Below are positions 16,905 through 29,319 of a stretch of DNA of 64,000 nucleotides, piece by piece. Within the stretch, counting starts at the first letter, position 1. Every line of letters starts with the position of its first letter. The translations under genes were made by a program, and so were the position numbers. Below the pieces are notes generated by a model, which was not told the origin of the DNA, did not search any database, and worked only from the letters and a program-made list of their open reading frames with translations. The stretch is from Prochilodus magdalenae (Eukaryota > Chordata > Actinopteri > Characiformes > Prochilodontidae). The stretch spans positions 118,501 to 182,500 of the forward strand of contig JAMWET010003109.1 of assembly GCA_024036415.1 (NCBI GenBank), read 5' to 3'.

Positions 16905-18040
16905 CTAAATATTTCTATGATATCATTCAGTCTTTCCAGCTTTAGCTAGAGTGTTACATTACTCAACTGAAAGAATTTGGCAGACGACTATTGGATGACT
17001 TTTGCCTATTTGTAATGTTTTCTAATAAACACAGCAGTCAAAATTGTTTAATATTTCATTTTTGTAATAGTACTGAACATGTGCACTACTTTAAGTCATA
17101 CAGGTCTTAACAGTCAGGGTTCCCTTTAATGGTGCATTATTAAAGATATTTTTAACATGGATTATTCCTGAGTCGGGGAAAAAACATGGTGAGTATGCAG
17201 TGCTGGGAGTCGCCCTGTAAAGTCTGACATAATCATTTAAAAATCAAATTAGTTGGACAGATTTTGAGGGAGTATTACAGACTACTGGTTATATGAAGTA
17301 ATATGTTATATGTCCTCACATATTAACCTTACAAAATCAACATTATACAGAGGAAGATGTGGTGACAATAGTAGATAATTTACTCACATCCTCTAAACAC
17401 ACATCCTTCACCAAGTTTTGACTGAGCTGTCTTTGAATTCTATCTCAATCATCAGATCGATCAGTTTAGGGAAGAGGTCCAAAGCACAGCCCACGTTACA
17501 CAGTGTTCTTCCACACCTGAATGCAGTTGCACATGTCCATCTGAGAGCTCTCCACATACCCACACCTCTGTGGTTGTAACAGATTGTAAGAGTTATTTTC
17601 TGGACCCAGGACTGCTTGATCTGTTTTCAAGCCTGGGTGCGGTCTAGAGAACAGATCTCTGTTCCTCCAGAAATCAATGGTCTGCGTGCATTCTGCTTCA
17701 TAATAGAGGAGTTATGACTCAGGGTATTGCGATATCGCAGGGAAGGCCATATTGCATGTTTTTTATTTATTTATTTTATTAAAACTGTCATAGTATAAAA
17801 ACTCGCTACCGCATGCTTAGTTTTGCTAATGCTAACGTTAGCATTAGACACTTTGGATTACCACACGGAGGTTTACATACAACACAACATGAACCACTGT
17901 CAGCTACAAACCGTTATATTAAATGAATACTGTTTCAATATAGTATCATAATATTGTACCAGTATATACCGGCATGCCCCATACATAAGCAGCTATGTGA
18001 GTTGCTTAGCAGCCTGGGGATACGACCAGTCTGAAAACAA
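16905..18040. other. Intergenic, no gene; perfect palindrome inside
   Basis: Nothing coding seen. A perfect 22-bp palindrome centred on AACGTT lies at 17826-17847, made of GCTAA/TTAGC words common in fish genomes. Confidence 0.35.
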
Positions 18041-18279
18041 ACCTGACAAAAATCTCTGCAGTCACTGAACAAGGGTTTGACTGAATGTCCCCCTCAGGAG
18101 GCCGTGTGCTGTTTGAATAGGTCACAGCTGAGCTTATGCTGCTTATTTTGAGCTTTTAAAGACATTCTCGGAATATCCCAGTCTCGTAAAACTCTGTCTG
18201 TAACTTTACGTGTAGCCAAAATATCTGACTTCTTAATGAGACTTCTTCCCTGCAATTAATCATATATGCAGGACCACCC

Positions 18280-18550
18280 TGCCTCAGTGTGGTGCTGTAG
18301 CACACTGGTTCACCCTGCTGGTCTATAGCCCATAGCCTAGCAATGGTAACTACCGGATACCCCTGATAAATGTAAGATCTTAGTGATTGGTGGGAAAGCA
18401 TTAGCAAACTAGAAAAGAGCATTCCCAAAACAATAAATGATAAAGCAAATATTTTGTTGCCACTGAAACCAGCATTAGCACTACTATGGTGAGTGAACGC
18501 CGGTAACGCTAACTTGACAAGCCAACATGAGACCCCTGAATACCCCAAAA
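18280..18550. repeat. Dispersed repeat, family F copy 1
   Basis: Shares ordered words with 30510-31030 and 52190-52600: agcaatggtaac, gaaagcattagcaaactagaaaag, 'cattagcactactatgg'. The 130-codon minus-strand open frame here (18548-18156) is a by-product of this repeat. Confidence 0.45.
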
Positions 18551-18660
18551 CAATGGTTCATTTGAAGTGTTTCTTTAGTATAAATAAAACGAGTTCATTC
18601 ACGTGTTACCACACGAGGAATCTTTAGGAAGAATTAACAAAACATTGGAGTTGCGTTTGA

Positions 18661-19115
18661 GCTGCTATGACCACTGAAGCAACTGAAGGACTGCAAGATG
18701 ACCAGCACAAATTCTGTAGCAGCAAATAAGCTATTGTCTCTTCACATTTACGAGGTGGACCAGCAAGGTATCAGCGTCTCATAGAGTGGACAGTGAGTGG
18801 ACACAGTGTTTAAACACTCCAGCAGCACTGCTGTGTCTGATCCACTCACACCAGCACCACACATACTAACACACCACCACCATGTCAGTGTCACTGCAGC
18901 TCTGGGAATGATCCACCACCCACATAATACCTGCTCTGTGGTGGTCCTGTGGGGGTTCTGACTGTTGAAGGGCAACAAAGTACACAGAAAAACAGATGGA
19001 CCACAGTCTGTAAATGAAAAACTCCCTATATGCCTCTATATTGTATGTGGAGCTGAAGAATGGATAATGAGTGTAGATAGAAGGAGGTGTCCTATGTTAG
19101 TGCCTTTTGGTGGAC
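18661..19115. mobile_element. Palindromic MITE-like element, copy A2 (one arm)
   Basis: The right arm of the family described at 7306: ...tccagcagcactgctgtgtc, then accaccaccatgtcagtgtc, then cagatggaccacagtctgta. The left arm is absent. Confidence 0.75.
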
Positions 19116-20162
19116 AAGCTGTTTTAATAAAAGAGTTTGAGGTAGCATTTAAACATGTACTGTTGTCTCTGATTTAATAGCCCACATGTAACAACTAAGC
19201 GGTAAACACATACTCTTTAAATTGTTTTTGTGACATCATAAAATATATAAATATAAAAACATGTAACATTTACATATATAAAACAGGTGGGTGCCAGATC
19301 AGCCTACACCAGTTTTAGTCTTTATGGGTGAGTCTGGTCATCCATCTCTGTTAAGGTGCTGCCTGTCTTGAGTGGTCATGTGAGTCACAGCAGATACGTC
19401 CGCCATGCTGAGCACTTACAGCTGCTGCTTTGAGGGCACATGGATGCAAAAAGAACGAATCGAGGTGTTGAGTGTATGGGTCACTTCTGCTCAGCTTCGG
19501 GTCTTTCTCATGACTGGGACAGCTGCTCCCATGTGTGATTGTGTGAGGTGTCGCCACTCCTAGCTGGCATGCGGCACATTTACAGCCCCTGCTGCGAGTG
19601 TACAGGGAGGTGTTTCCTTACTGATTTACTTTCTGACAGGCGAGTGAACCTGTCGCCACACAGCGCTGCTGCAGCATGCCATTCTCAACATTAACATGAT
19701 GTATGAAATATGAACCCTGCGCTGACATGTGGCACGGTGGAGGAAGTGCACTGTCCGACCTGTAGTTGATTTTCATCAGAGCTTTCAACATGTAGGAGTG
19801 TTGTGCATACAGTGCACACGTGTGATGAAAATGGATTGAGGAGGTCTAACAATTACAAAGTCTGTATCTGAATCCTAAGACGTTGCCTTCAGACAGTAGG
19901 AGAGCACAAATGCCCAGATCAAATGTGTCTATGAAATGCTGTCCCTGAAGTTCCCCTGTTTGCTGTAGTTTGCAGTCGGTGTAGATGTATCCTTCACTGC
20001 CTTGCTTATCCCATAATCCTGTGTGTCAGCACCAGATCTGCACAGTCAGGAGAAAAAAGAGGCAGAAGGGAGCAGCGCTAGCAGAGTGGAGGAGAAAGAC
20101 CAGTTTGTGTACAAGCAGGGGTGATCTAGGCAGAGGTAGGCAGCTATTGACCAGGAGCACTT

Positions 20163-20860
20163 TGTAGTTCTACAATTACAGACTGTAGTCCATCTGTTTG
20201 TCCATCTGTTTACTTTGTTGCCCCCTTCTTCAATGGTCAGGACCCCCACAGGACCACCACAGAGCAGATATTATCTGGGGGGGTGGATCATTCTCAGCAC
20301 TGCAGTGACACTGACATGGTGGTGGTGTGTTAGTGTGTGTTGTGCTGGTGTGAGTGGAACAGACACAGCAGTGCTACTGGACTCTTTCAACACTTCACAT
20401 GTCACTGCTGGACTGAGAACAGTCCACCAACCAAAACTATCCAGCGTACAGCTTCCTGTGGGCAGGGTCCTATGGGCAGCGTCCTGTGACCACTGATGAA
20501 ATACTAGAGGACAACCAACACAAACTGTGCTGCAGCAGATGAGCTAATGTGTCTGACTCTACATCTGCAAGGTGGACCAGCAAGGTAGTAGTGTCTATCG
20601 GAGTGGACAGTGAGTGGACACAGTGTTTCAAACTCCAGCAGCATTTCAGCGCAACACACCACCTCTGCATCAGGTGTGAGGTCTGGGCTGAGAATGATCT
20701 ACCAGCCAAATAATACCTGCTCTGTGGTGGTCCTATGTGGGTCCTGACCATTGAAGAGCAGGGTAACAGAAGGGGAGAGCATAAAATATACAGAGAAACA
20801 GATGAACTACTGTCTGTAATTGAAGATAAATATTATAAATATACTAATACTAAGTCCTTA
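20163..20860. mobile_element. Palindromic MITE-like element, copy A3 (both arms)
   Basis: Begins gtagttctacaattacagac and ends ...gaactactgtctgtaattga. Left and right halves are reverse complements with a central cctatgggcagcgtcctgtg segment. It is the most complete copy beside A1. Confidence 0.8.
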
Positions 20861-21574
20861 GTGAGTGGATCATCATTCACATGTACCATACACACTGCTT
20901 GTATGGCATATATATGACATTTTTTTGTGACATCATGTGAAATATGTACATAATGCAGGTAGCATCAGTCTACAGCAGTTTAGCCAAATTGGTAAGCTTG
21001 GGCATCTTTGCAATGCTGTTGGGTAGTTATTTAGAGTCACACAGGACCAGACCCTTCTCTCTTAGAATGGTGAGAAACCAAAAAGCCTACAACTAAGGGT
21101 CAGGTAATTAGATTTGATCTGACTGATAATATCTGATTAATCTCATAAATGCTTTGTAGCGTTTGGCTCAGTAATGCAGTAATGGCTCCACAATGTCAAA
21201 GAGCCTTCTCCCCTCACACTGAATTCAGTTTTTCCTGAAGGGTAATGTTAAGCATTACAAGCTTTCCCAACCATATTCCAAACATCTCTGCATTGGCCAA
21301 ACCTGTCACGATGAAGTGGTGCAGACTGGATTAGTCACAATAAAAAGGCAGTCAATCAAGCCAGCGCTCATTTACATGCATCAGTCTTAAAGGTACAGCC
21401 AAAAAAAAACAAAACAGCCTGCTTGATCCTAAAAGTTATAGAGAATGGAACATGGCTGTGTAAAAATGAATTCTGACTGTTATCGTTACCCTGAGCAGCC
21501 TAAATAAAACCGGCTCTTGTCTCTATATCTTTTCAGAACAGTTTGTCTGTCTGTCCACAATCCATATGACTTAC

Positions 21575-21656
21575 CTTTGTAAACCTCAGTTCATTGTCCT
21601 CACCAGAAAGCAAATCAAAGGAGTGGCGCTCCATCAGTGTTACAGACCCGTCGCAC
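21575..21656 (-). CDS. Candidate isolated coding exon of unknown gene
   Basis: Minus strand: acceptor ctgttttag, 82 nt, donor gtaagtc (consensus AAG|GTAAGT). One frame is open throughout and contains an ATG at 21634 giving MERHSFDLLSGEDNELRFTK up to the donor; the exon ends in phase 0. I do not recognise the peptide. Because ankrd1 exon 2 starts in phase 0 on the same strand 12.8 kb downstream, the exon could be an alternative first coding exon of ankrd1. It could also belong to an unannotated transcript or be a chance match to splice consensus. Confidence 0.35.
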
Positions 21657-21659
21657 CTA

Positions 21660-22133
21660 AAACAGAGACAAAGCATTAGCTCTCCTGCATTTACTCACTG
21701 AGCTTAGATCGTTACATAGTAAAGTAAGGAAAGGTGCCACCCTCTGAAACAGTAAACACAGAAAGAAAGGCCTTTCCTCACTTGTGTATTTATTTCGCCG
21801 GTGGGTTTCGGCAGTGGTGGGGTTAATGCAGGCAGATTTCCATTTCAGGCTGCTTTTGTTCGTAATGGGAATGTTTACATATTTATCCTGCATGACAGTA
21901 ATATTCACATTCACACAGTCACTCTTGCATACAGAGTGAGCGTGGCTGGTGCAGAGAGGGCACAGAGTGCTGGTATGTGTGGTATGTTTATTAATGAGGG
22001 AACTGCTGAGATACGCTCTGAGCTGACCCTTTTCTACACCAGCGGCCCAGGTGACATTCCAAATCTACAGGACTGTGGGGTTCGGCAGAGTTATGCATCA
22101 GCTGTTTTCTTGTAGCATGCCTCAAGACATGCA

Positions 22134-22167
<34 letters not shown>

Positions 22168-25100
22168 AAGTGAGGAAAATACGTCTTTGAACACTCTGCG
22201 ACTTTGCAAGTTCTCCCACTTAGAAATCATGGAGGGGTCTGAAATTTTCATCTTAGGTGCATGTCCACTGTGAGAGACATAATCTAAAAAGAAATCCGGA
22301 AATCAGAATCGGAGTGACTAATCCTGCTTCTCAATCTGGAGGTCTGATGCATAAGTCTGGGTTTGGTGAATGTCAGGAGAACATGACCTGCATTGGGCAG
22401 ACTGTATGTTTGGTGGAGGAGGGATAATGCTATTGGCTTGTTTTTCAGGGGACTGCTGAAGTCATTTAGCTTCACATAAGGGGAAATCTTAATGCCACAT
22501 TAAGACACTCGTGAAGCGTAAACGAGTTTTCTCTCTGCTGAACTGTGTGTTTAGTATCACTCCACTGCCAAACCTGTACTTCCAGTTTGTATCCAGAGGT
22601 TTTTGTCTTCAGAGCAAGTGACTGACTTGACCAGTTTGTGTCCAATCGTTGTGTTTTGGAGTATTTATTTTTTTTAATCTGAACAATTAAAATAAGTCAC
22701 TTTAGAATTCAGGCTGTTGCAGTTACCCCATCAGTAAAATCAGATATCCAGTCCTATGCACATATAGCTGCATGTATCGTAGATAAGGTGGTATGCTTTA
22801 GATCCTAAAGCAGCTCTCTTTTTCCAGGTTGTTCTCATTCCATCAATCTGAAGTCGGCTAATCTTTATCTCATCTGTCCGTGAAACATTGTTCCAGACCC
22901 CTATAAGCTCTTTATGTACATTACAGTGCACTGCAACCTGGCCTGTATGTTCTAAAGGATTTCCAGTGATTTGTAGCTTGTGATAAACCCTGAGGTCATG
23001 CTGCTGTGTTCTTCTCTTTGTGGACTTGAACCCCTCTGTGCTGGACAGTGTTCTTGACCTTTTAAAGAGATATTTCTGAAACAGATATTATCCACTACTT
23101 GTCTGCCAGTTTGTTTGTGATGGCTAAGTTCAGCACTCGTTGTATTCTTCTTCATGCTGCATGTAAGGCCTGATGTAGCACTGTAGCACTTCACTGGTAT
23201 TTAAGTTTAAAGACTACAAAGACAGAAATTGCATTATCTAGAGTCATCTCTAAATCTCTCCCTTGTTGTCTTTCTTGCTTATGAGCTAACAGTGCAAAGA
23301 TAACTGGCTAAGGAGCAACTGAGCTGCTGACTGTGTGATTACCTTTGGCCCCCAGGAAGACTATAGGTAAAAAATGTGTTGCCATATGAAGATACACATA
23401 CCCTCAAATAAAACTGACATTCATTTGTTTCATTTCAAATCCGGTGTTTTAAAAAAATGTAACCGAAAGAACATAAATTAAATAAAGGAAACTATTAAAT
23501 CTACACTTCATGCTTGCAAAAGCTTACAGCAGTAGGTTAGAGATGGCATTACCTTCTGAGCAGCTAGCACTTCTCACCTAAGCAGCTCCAGGACCAGCAA
23601 TATGCTCCTTCTGTGATAAGCCGTGAGCAGTATTCTTTTGCCTTGAAAATTGCTCAAGGTCTGTGCTGGGGCTCAACTCCTGTGGAAACACCAAAGCCAC
23701 TTATGGTGATGTCCTTGCTTCTGTGTGTGTCAAATTCTCTCCCACCCACCATTTCTTTGAGGCAGCACTTTTTTTATCCCCAAGCTGTGCAGAGCTTGAA
23801 CTTGCTGGTCCTCATTTGTCATAAAAAACTGTCACAGACAAGCGTGACCAGCTGCAGTGATTAGTAACTTCCTTTTTCTCCACTTTAAAAAAAAGAAAAA
23901 AAGGTGCCGAAAAGAGTTTTCCCATATGGAAGAAAATTAGATATATCAGCTCAAATTAAACATATATATGCTAAATATTTTTAAATTGGCCTGTGTTGGT
24001 CAACATTTATACATTTATGTCAAAATATTAAAATATATGCACATATGTAGACAGATTACGACAATTATTTTGATATATATATATATATCCTTTGCTGTAG
24101 GTCTGGTTTCACTTTCAAAAAATATATGTATTTCCTGATGTTGTAGTATATTAATATACTGAAATTGATATATATATATTATACTTTCAAAATATAATAT
24201 TTTAATATATGGAAATATATAAATGGGACTATATTTGCTTGTACTATAGAATAGCTGTGGCTCATTTTAATGTGCCACTGAATTTAAATCTTCCATATAT
24301 TATTTTAAATATATGGCAACATATATGTCAGTATTATGAATATATACGTGCACATATATGCATATATGTAGATTAATTATGTCTAATCATGTCAATATGT
24401 AATATCTGCATAGCTGTGAAAACATACAAGCTCAAAAACATATTTGAAAATACATGGAAACACATTTCGTTTGCATTTGGGTTTGAGGCAATGATGCCTC
24501 AAAAGAACTTTTGGGTTCCTGTCAATGTACGGTTACTTACAGAAGCATGTTGTGAATGAGTGTGATGTGTGTGTGAGTGTAAGTGTGTGAGTGTAAGTGT
24601 GTGTAAGTTATTTTTGCCCTAGAATCTTTTATCCAAGCCAAGAGCCATTTAGGAACACTTACAGGAACCACCAGACATTGAGTCTTCAAGCTTTTGCTAT
24701 TCATTTCTTTCCCATAACAAGTCTATAAGGTAAGCTAACTATGCCTTATCCAGAAAGTTCCTCTGTTCCTTCATCAAGAGCTCTGAATGTATTTATTGAT
24801 TTTTGTTTCTGAGGAGTGTCTTCCTCACAGCTGCTAGCGGGTAATAATATCTCACTTTCAGCTGGTACCCCAGCAGTTCTGGTCCCACCCAGGGAACACA
24901 TTAGAGGAATGAAAACCATGTCCTGTGAACTGTGCATTTCAGTCAGACCACTTGTGATCATTAATTTAGCAGCAGCATCTGAACTTGAAGCTAATCAGCA
25001 ATGTTTTTAAAATGAAAGTACTGCAGAGAAATAGAGATTTTAAAAGTGGAGTCAAACATGATTACATGAGTGAGCTATATATATATATAATATATATATA

Positions 25101-25210
25101 TGTATATATATGTAAGCAGTTGTATGTATAGTTTTGAAGATCACTGGCCAAACCTGTTTTACAAGGTTTGAACCTTAGCTACACCATGGATACCCGTAAG
25201 TGTTTACTCA
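21660..25210. other. Intergenic, AT-rich, no gene recognised
   Basis: Contains a TATC tract (22134-22167) and long runs of TATA/ATAT words (about 23930-24420, 25075-25110). A GTGTGAGTGTAA-type simple sequence lies at 24560-24608. Small open frames here have no splice context or recognisable motif. Confidence 0.3.
22134..22167. repeat. (TATC)n microsatellite
   Basis: Eight uninterrupted tetranucleotide units. Confidence 0.97.
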
Positions 25211-25217
25211 CCAGTGG

Positions 25218-26042
25218 CAGTGGTGGACAAAGTACACAAACCATGTACTGCAAAGTAGAGATACCCATGGTTAAGTATAATTCCAGTAAAAGTAAACGTC
25301 CTCCCTTTAGACCTTCACTTAAGTAAAAATAATAAAATTTTTAACTTTAAATCTATAAAAGTATGTAGAGTAAAAGTATTAAGATTTATTATGGCTCTAA
25401 TGTCTTGTTGTCATTTCTGGACTCTTAATTACTTCATTTTAGGTGAAGAACTCATAGGCACTGAAGGAGGAGTTTCCATTGCCTAGAACTATAGAATAAG
25501 TTTTGCAAACAAGTTTCAGTTTGAGATTTATTTAAAGTTTAATACAAACTTGCTTTAAACAGGATCACAATGAGTTTTCCTTTACTATATTGCATCTGTT
25601 ATTCATAAACAACCAAACTAACCACAACCAATGTACTAAAAAGGAAACAGTGTTTGTATAAATGCAAAAAAAGACACTCACCAGTCACGAGTGCATGTGT
25701 ACATATTTCTATATTGTGGTCTATTTACCCACAAAGTCAGGAACAGTATGTTTTATCTGTTTACTTACCCCATCCTGCTTCACCCACCTTCCTCCAGGTG
25801 ATCCTTGATGCCTGAAATGCACATTTCCATGAATGCTAAGAATCCACGAATAAGCTTGTTTTGTTTGGACAGGTTACGTGTTTACGTAAGACAAAAGGAA
25901 AGATATTTGAGTTTAGAAAAGTGCTGGAGCTAAAAGTACCAAATCGTCCAAAATGGAAATACATCAGTAAAGTACGGATACATGGAAGAGCTACTTAAGT
26001 ACAGTAACTAATTGCATTTACCTAGTTACTGTCCACCCCTTG
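25218..26042. mobile_element. hAT-like non-autonomous DNA element
   Basis: Left end cagtggtggacaaagtacac and right end gttactgtccacccct form imperfect terminal inverted repeats of the CAG(N)GGTGGACAAAGTA type. Internal arms carry the repeated agtaaaagt and aagtacagtaac words typical of this very common fish element. No transposase. Confidence 0.7.
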
Positions 26043-26380
26043 CACCCACATGAGCAATTTGCTAGTGAGCTAACAAAGTTTTAGTTTGTTGGATCAAGAT
26101 GTTGGGAGGAGCTTTGACTAGGGAGCTTAGAGTTGGGTGAGCTCTATTATCTGCCTGTTTTTTATGTGTGACGATGTATCAGTGACTCTTCTGAATGTGT
26201 TCAGTTCGTACTGTCCTTAGTTTTAATCTAATATGACTGGTTATTTATACAGTATATATTTAAAATATACTCGTTTAGTCTTTTTAGTGGTTGTGTCATG
26301 TAATAATTTATATACAAATGTAAATATGAGCTCACCTGACCGTTCCTAATAGCATGTAATACCTCTGTACCACTTCTTCT

Positions 26381-26601
26381 TTTACATTTACATTTACGAC
26401 ATTTAGCTGACGCTCTTATCCAGAGCGACTTACAAGGTTAATCGTTTACAGGTGGGCCAAATTAGTGTTAGGAGTCTTGCCCAAGGACTCTTATTGGTGT
26501 AGCACAGTGTAGTCAACCACACCGGGAGTTGAACCCCAGTCTCACACATGGTGGGAGGTGGCTAACTGGTGGGTAGCGGTGTTATCAGCTTAGCTACACC
26601 A
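26381..26601 (-). mobile_element. tRNA-derived SINE
   Basis: Read on the minus strand it starts tggtgtagctaagctg (A-box-like) and then ggggttcaactcccgg (B-box-like GGTTCAACTCC). Next come the conserved gtaagtcgctctggataaga core and a gtaaatgtaaatgtaaa tail. This is a full Pol III-type head-to-tail layout. A truncated relative lies at 39240-39460. Confidence 0.65.
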
Positions 26602-26630
26602 AGACAATCTATAAATCAATCTATAAATCC

Positions 26631-26700
26631 CGCCACACACCCCACAGGTATTTATAGGCCCATCATCCTCGTGCTTGTTATAGAGGCAGGTTAATGAGTA
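26631..26700. mobile_element. Fragment of Tc1-like family (see 50437)
   Basis: The words ccccacaggtatttatagg and cccatcatcctcgtg are shared with 16160-16210 and, on the other strand, 50475-50510. Confidence 0.45.
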
Positions 26701-27071
26701 TAATGGGCTTCATAATAATCATCCAGCTTCAGAAGAGCATTACCTTCTGTCAGAAAAACACCACACAGAAAAAGATAATTATGGCAGCTCTGCCTGTAAA
26801 GCTACAATTATCTCTTTATAACAAGTATCACTGCTTACTGAGATTTTGAAAGGTATTGTGTTAAATCAATAGGCAGTATATATACTGCACATATATAGCA
26901 CATATCTAATAGTTATCATAAAGGTTATCAACTAAATATTAAACTGTCATACTGTCATTTGAGACTGTAGAGTGTAGAGATCTTGGTGAGGGCGGCAGAT
27001 GAGGTGTTTCAGAAGGGCATTTTGTGGGGACACTTTTGTGTGAGTTTGATAGTTTGTGTATATGAAAATAC

Positions 27072-27233
27072 CATCACAGGTAGAGTTACTGTAATGTTCA
27101 TCACAGGTAGAGTTACTGTAATGTTCACCATAGGTAGAGTTACTGTAATGTTCATCACAGGTAGAGTTACTGTAACGTTCATCACAGGTAGAGTTACTGT
27201 AACGTTCATCATAGGCAGAGTTACTGTAATGTT
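27072..27233. repeat. 27-bp minisatellite, six units
   Basis: Six tandem copies of a 27-bp unit (catcacaggtagagttactg + taatgtt). Differences are confined to a few positions (cat/cac, caca/cata, gta/gca, taat/taac). As 27 is a multiple of 3 the array stays open on both strands (FITGRVTVM nonapeptides on plus), which creates a spurious ORF. Confidence 0.97.
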
Positions 27234-28009
27234 CAGTTCATTTTTCTTGTTGTTGTAAAAGCCAAAATATTAAATAACTGCAATGATAGTATAATTCAAA
27301 CTCATTTATGCTTACAAAAGTCCTTATTAACACATATCACCATGCATTGTGAAACCTGTGTAAACTATAAATTTACAGACTTTTGTTTTATAAAGTGCTT
27401 TAATGTAATTATAGCTAGTAACTATTATACAAGCTTATGCTCATCATTATAAGTTATTATGCATGCCATAAAATGCTTTATAAATGCACTTTTAATAAAA
27501 GCATTATAATGCAGGATTCATAAACAGTGTTACCAACTTCTCTGTATTTATTCTGTACCTAATCGCACACCAAAACTTTTTGTAGCTAGAGATGGTTAAA
27601 TGGTATAAGGCATTGCTCAGAGCCCCCAGGGGTGCTGTCAAAATTCTACTACTAATAACAATATCAATAACAATATCAATATCAATAATGTACATTATTA
27701 TTATTATTATTATTATTATGACTGTATTTGAAGGTTATCTATTTCACTTGATTTGACAGTGTGGATTAAAGATTCCATGTATCTCCTTTATGTACTTCAT
27801 TTGATTTCTATACAACTAAAACATTAATAAATAAATAGTATCAGGCAGAGAAGTCTGATGTAAAGATGATGTAATGTACAGAGAAATGGTGATGATGAAA
27901 AGTTTAAAGCTTCTAAAAACATTCCCGGTATTTTACCATCATTAGCATCACATATAAGAACTCATGTAGGTTCAGACATGGTGAGTTCGGACAGTTCATA
28001 AATTGTCTA

Positions 28010-28180
28010 GATTAGATTAGATTCAACTTTATTGTCATTTTGCAGAGTACAGCTACAGAGCCAATGAAATGCAATTAGCATCTAAGCAGAAGTGCAGGTG
28101 CAGTATTATTTACATAAAGAGCATACATACTACGTACTACTGCTTGAAGGTTTGATATTACATGTCATGGTAATAATTAT
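28010..28180. repeat. Fragment of dispersed repeat (family H)
   Basis: The words gattcaactttattgtcatt, aatgaaatgcaattagcatc and aagcagaagtgcag are the recognisable start of a widespread fish repeat. 49585-50400 may be another member. Confidence 0.4.
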
Positions 28181-28282
28181 GATCCAGTATTAACAATGTA
28201 GATTGAAATGATGTATATTAGGCACCAAAACATTCACCAACACTTTCTATACGGTTTACAATATTTTGGCTATATAAACTCA

Positions 28283-28660
28283 TATTATAAGGATGTGGGC
28301 CACATCTAGCAAACCTCTGACACTGCTGACCCACCGTCAACACTGGCAACCTGCAGTGAGTCAAAGGTAGCCCACACATTTAAAACATGCATTTGGCCCA
28401 CCTGTCCCAAAACAGATCAGGTCTAGTCCTGGGACAGATCTGGCAGTGCAAACTGAATGTGACCCAAAAGTGGCCCATGTCTATAAAAACTCTGTGGTGG
28501 TCTGGAGCACTTCTGACAGAGGTATAGCAGAGTGGCCCACTTTTGGCTGAGGCTAGCCCTAATCTTGTGTTTATGTGGCCCACATCTTGCCACTGGGGCC
28601 AGATTTGGCCCAGGACAATTCTGTTATCTGTGTAACTTACATTAGTATATGGCAAAAAAG
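28283..28660. repeat. Dispersed repeat rich in TGGCCCAC
   Basis: Repeated gtggcccacatc, tttggcccac, gtggcccatg and ggcccaggac words, partly inverted. It looks like a non-autonomous DNA element common in fish intergenic DNA. The 91-codon minus-strand frame inside is not coding. Confidence 0.5.
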
Positions 28661-29319
28661 TATGTTAAATGTTAAACGTGTTATTAAATATTAAAATATA
28701 AATCATGTTTATTATAATTTGTCAATACGAAAACTCTGAATAGCTGTTTAATTAGCAAGATTAGGTTATCGACTTACAAATATGAAACTCAGTGAAAGTC
28801 AGTTCCTTTATAAGATGATTCTCAATGGTCCCTACTAACAGGTTGAAATGTGTACGGCATTATTTACATTACAGGCTCATTTCATACACACATCTCTAAA
28901 GAAACTGGCTTTACATGAATGAAATCAGTGACCCCAAACTTCTGAGCAGTATCAGGGGGTGTAGACGTCTCCTGCAAAGAGATCCTGTACTGTGCGTCAT
29001 CTCAACCACTGAACATACAGAAATGATGGCAAATCTATTGATTTAGTCACAGTCATTGCTGTAGTATAATTACCTGAGCATTTGTTTTAACGTCACTTCC
29101 TTTAGCATTACTTTAGCTTTTTTGTTTTTTGTGCATGCAAAATAGTGATTGGTTATTGATGACGATGAGGGGTGGGGGGAGAGCCCCAGGTAAGGATGTC
29201 ACTGGGGGCCCCTCAGTCCTTCAGAAACGCCTCCCATTAGGCATTTAGAGCTGGTGCACAGCCTGGGCTCCTCTGTATCAGTCAGCTGTAATAGATAAAC
29301 AGGTTTAACGAAGTTCGTC

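Noticed and set aside
18156..18548. 130-codon minus-strand frame with a hydrophobic stretch
   Set aside because: Falls in dispersed repeat family F; the other copies are not open.
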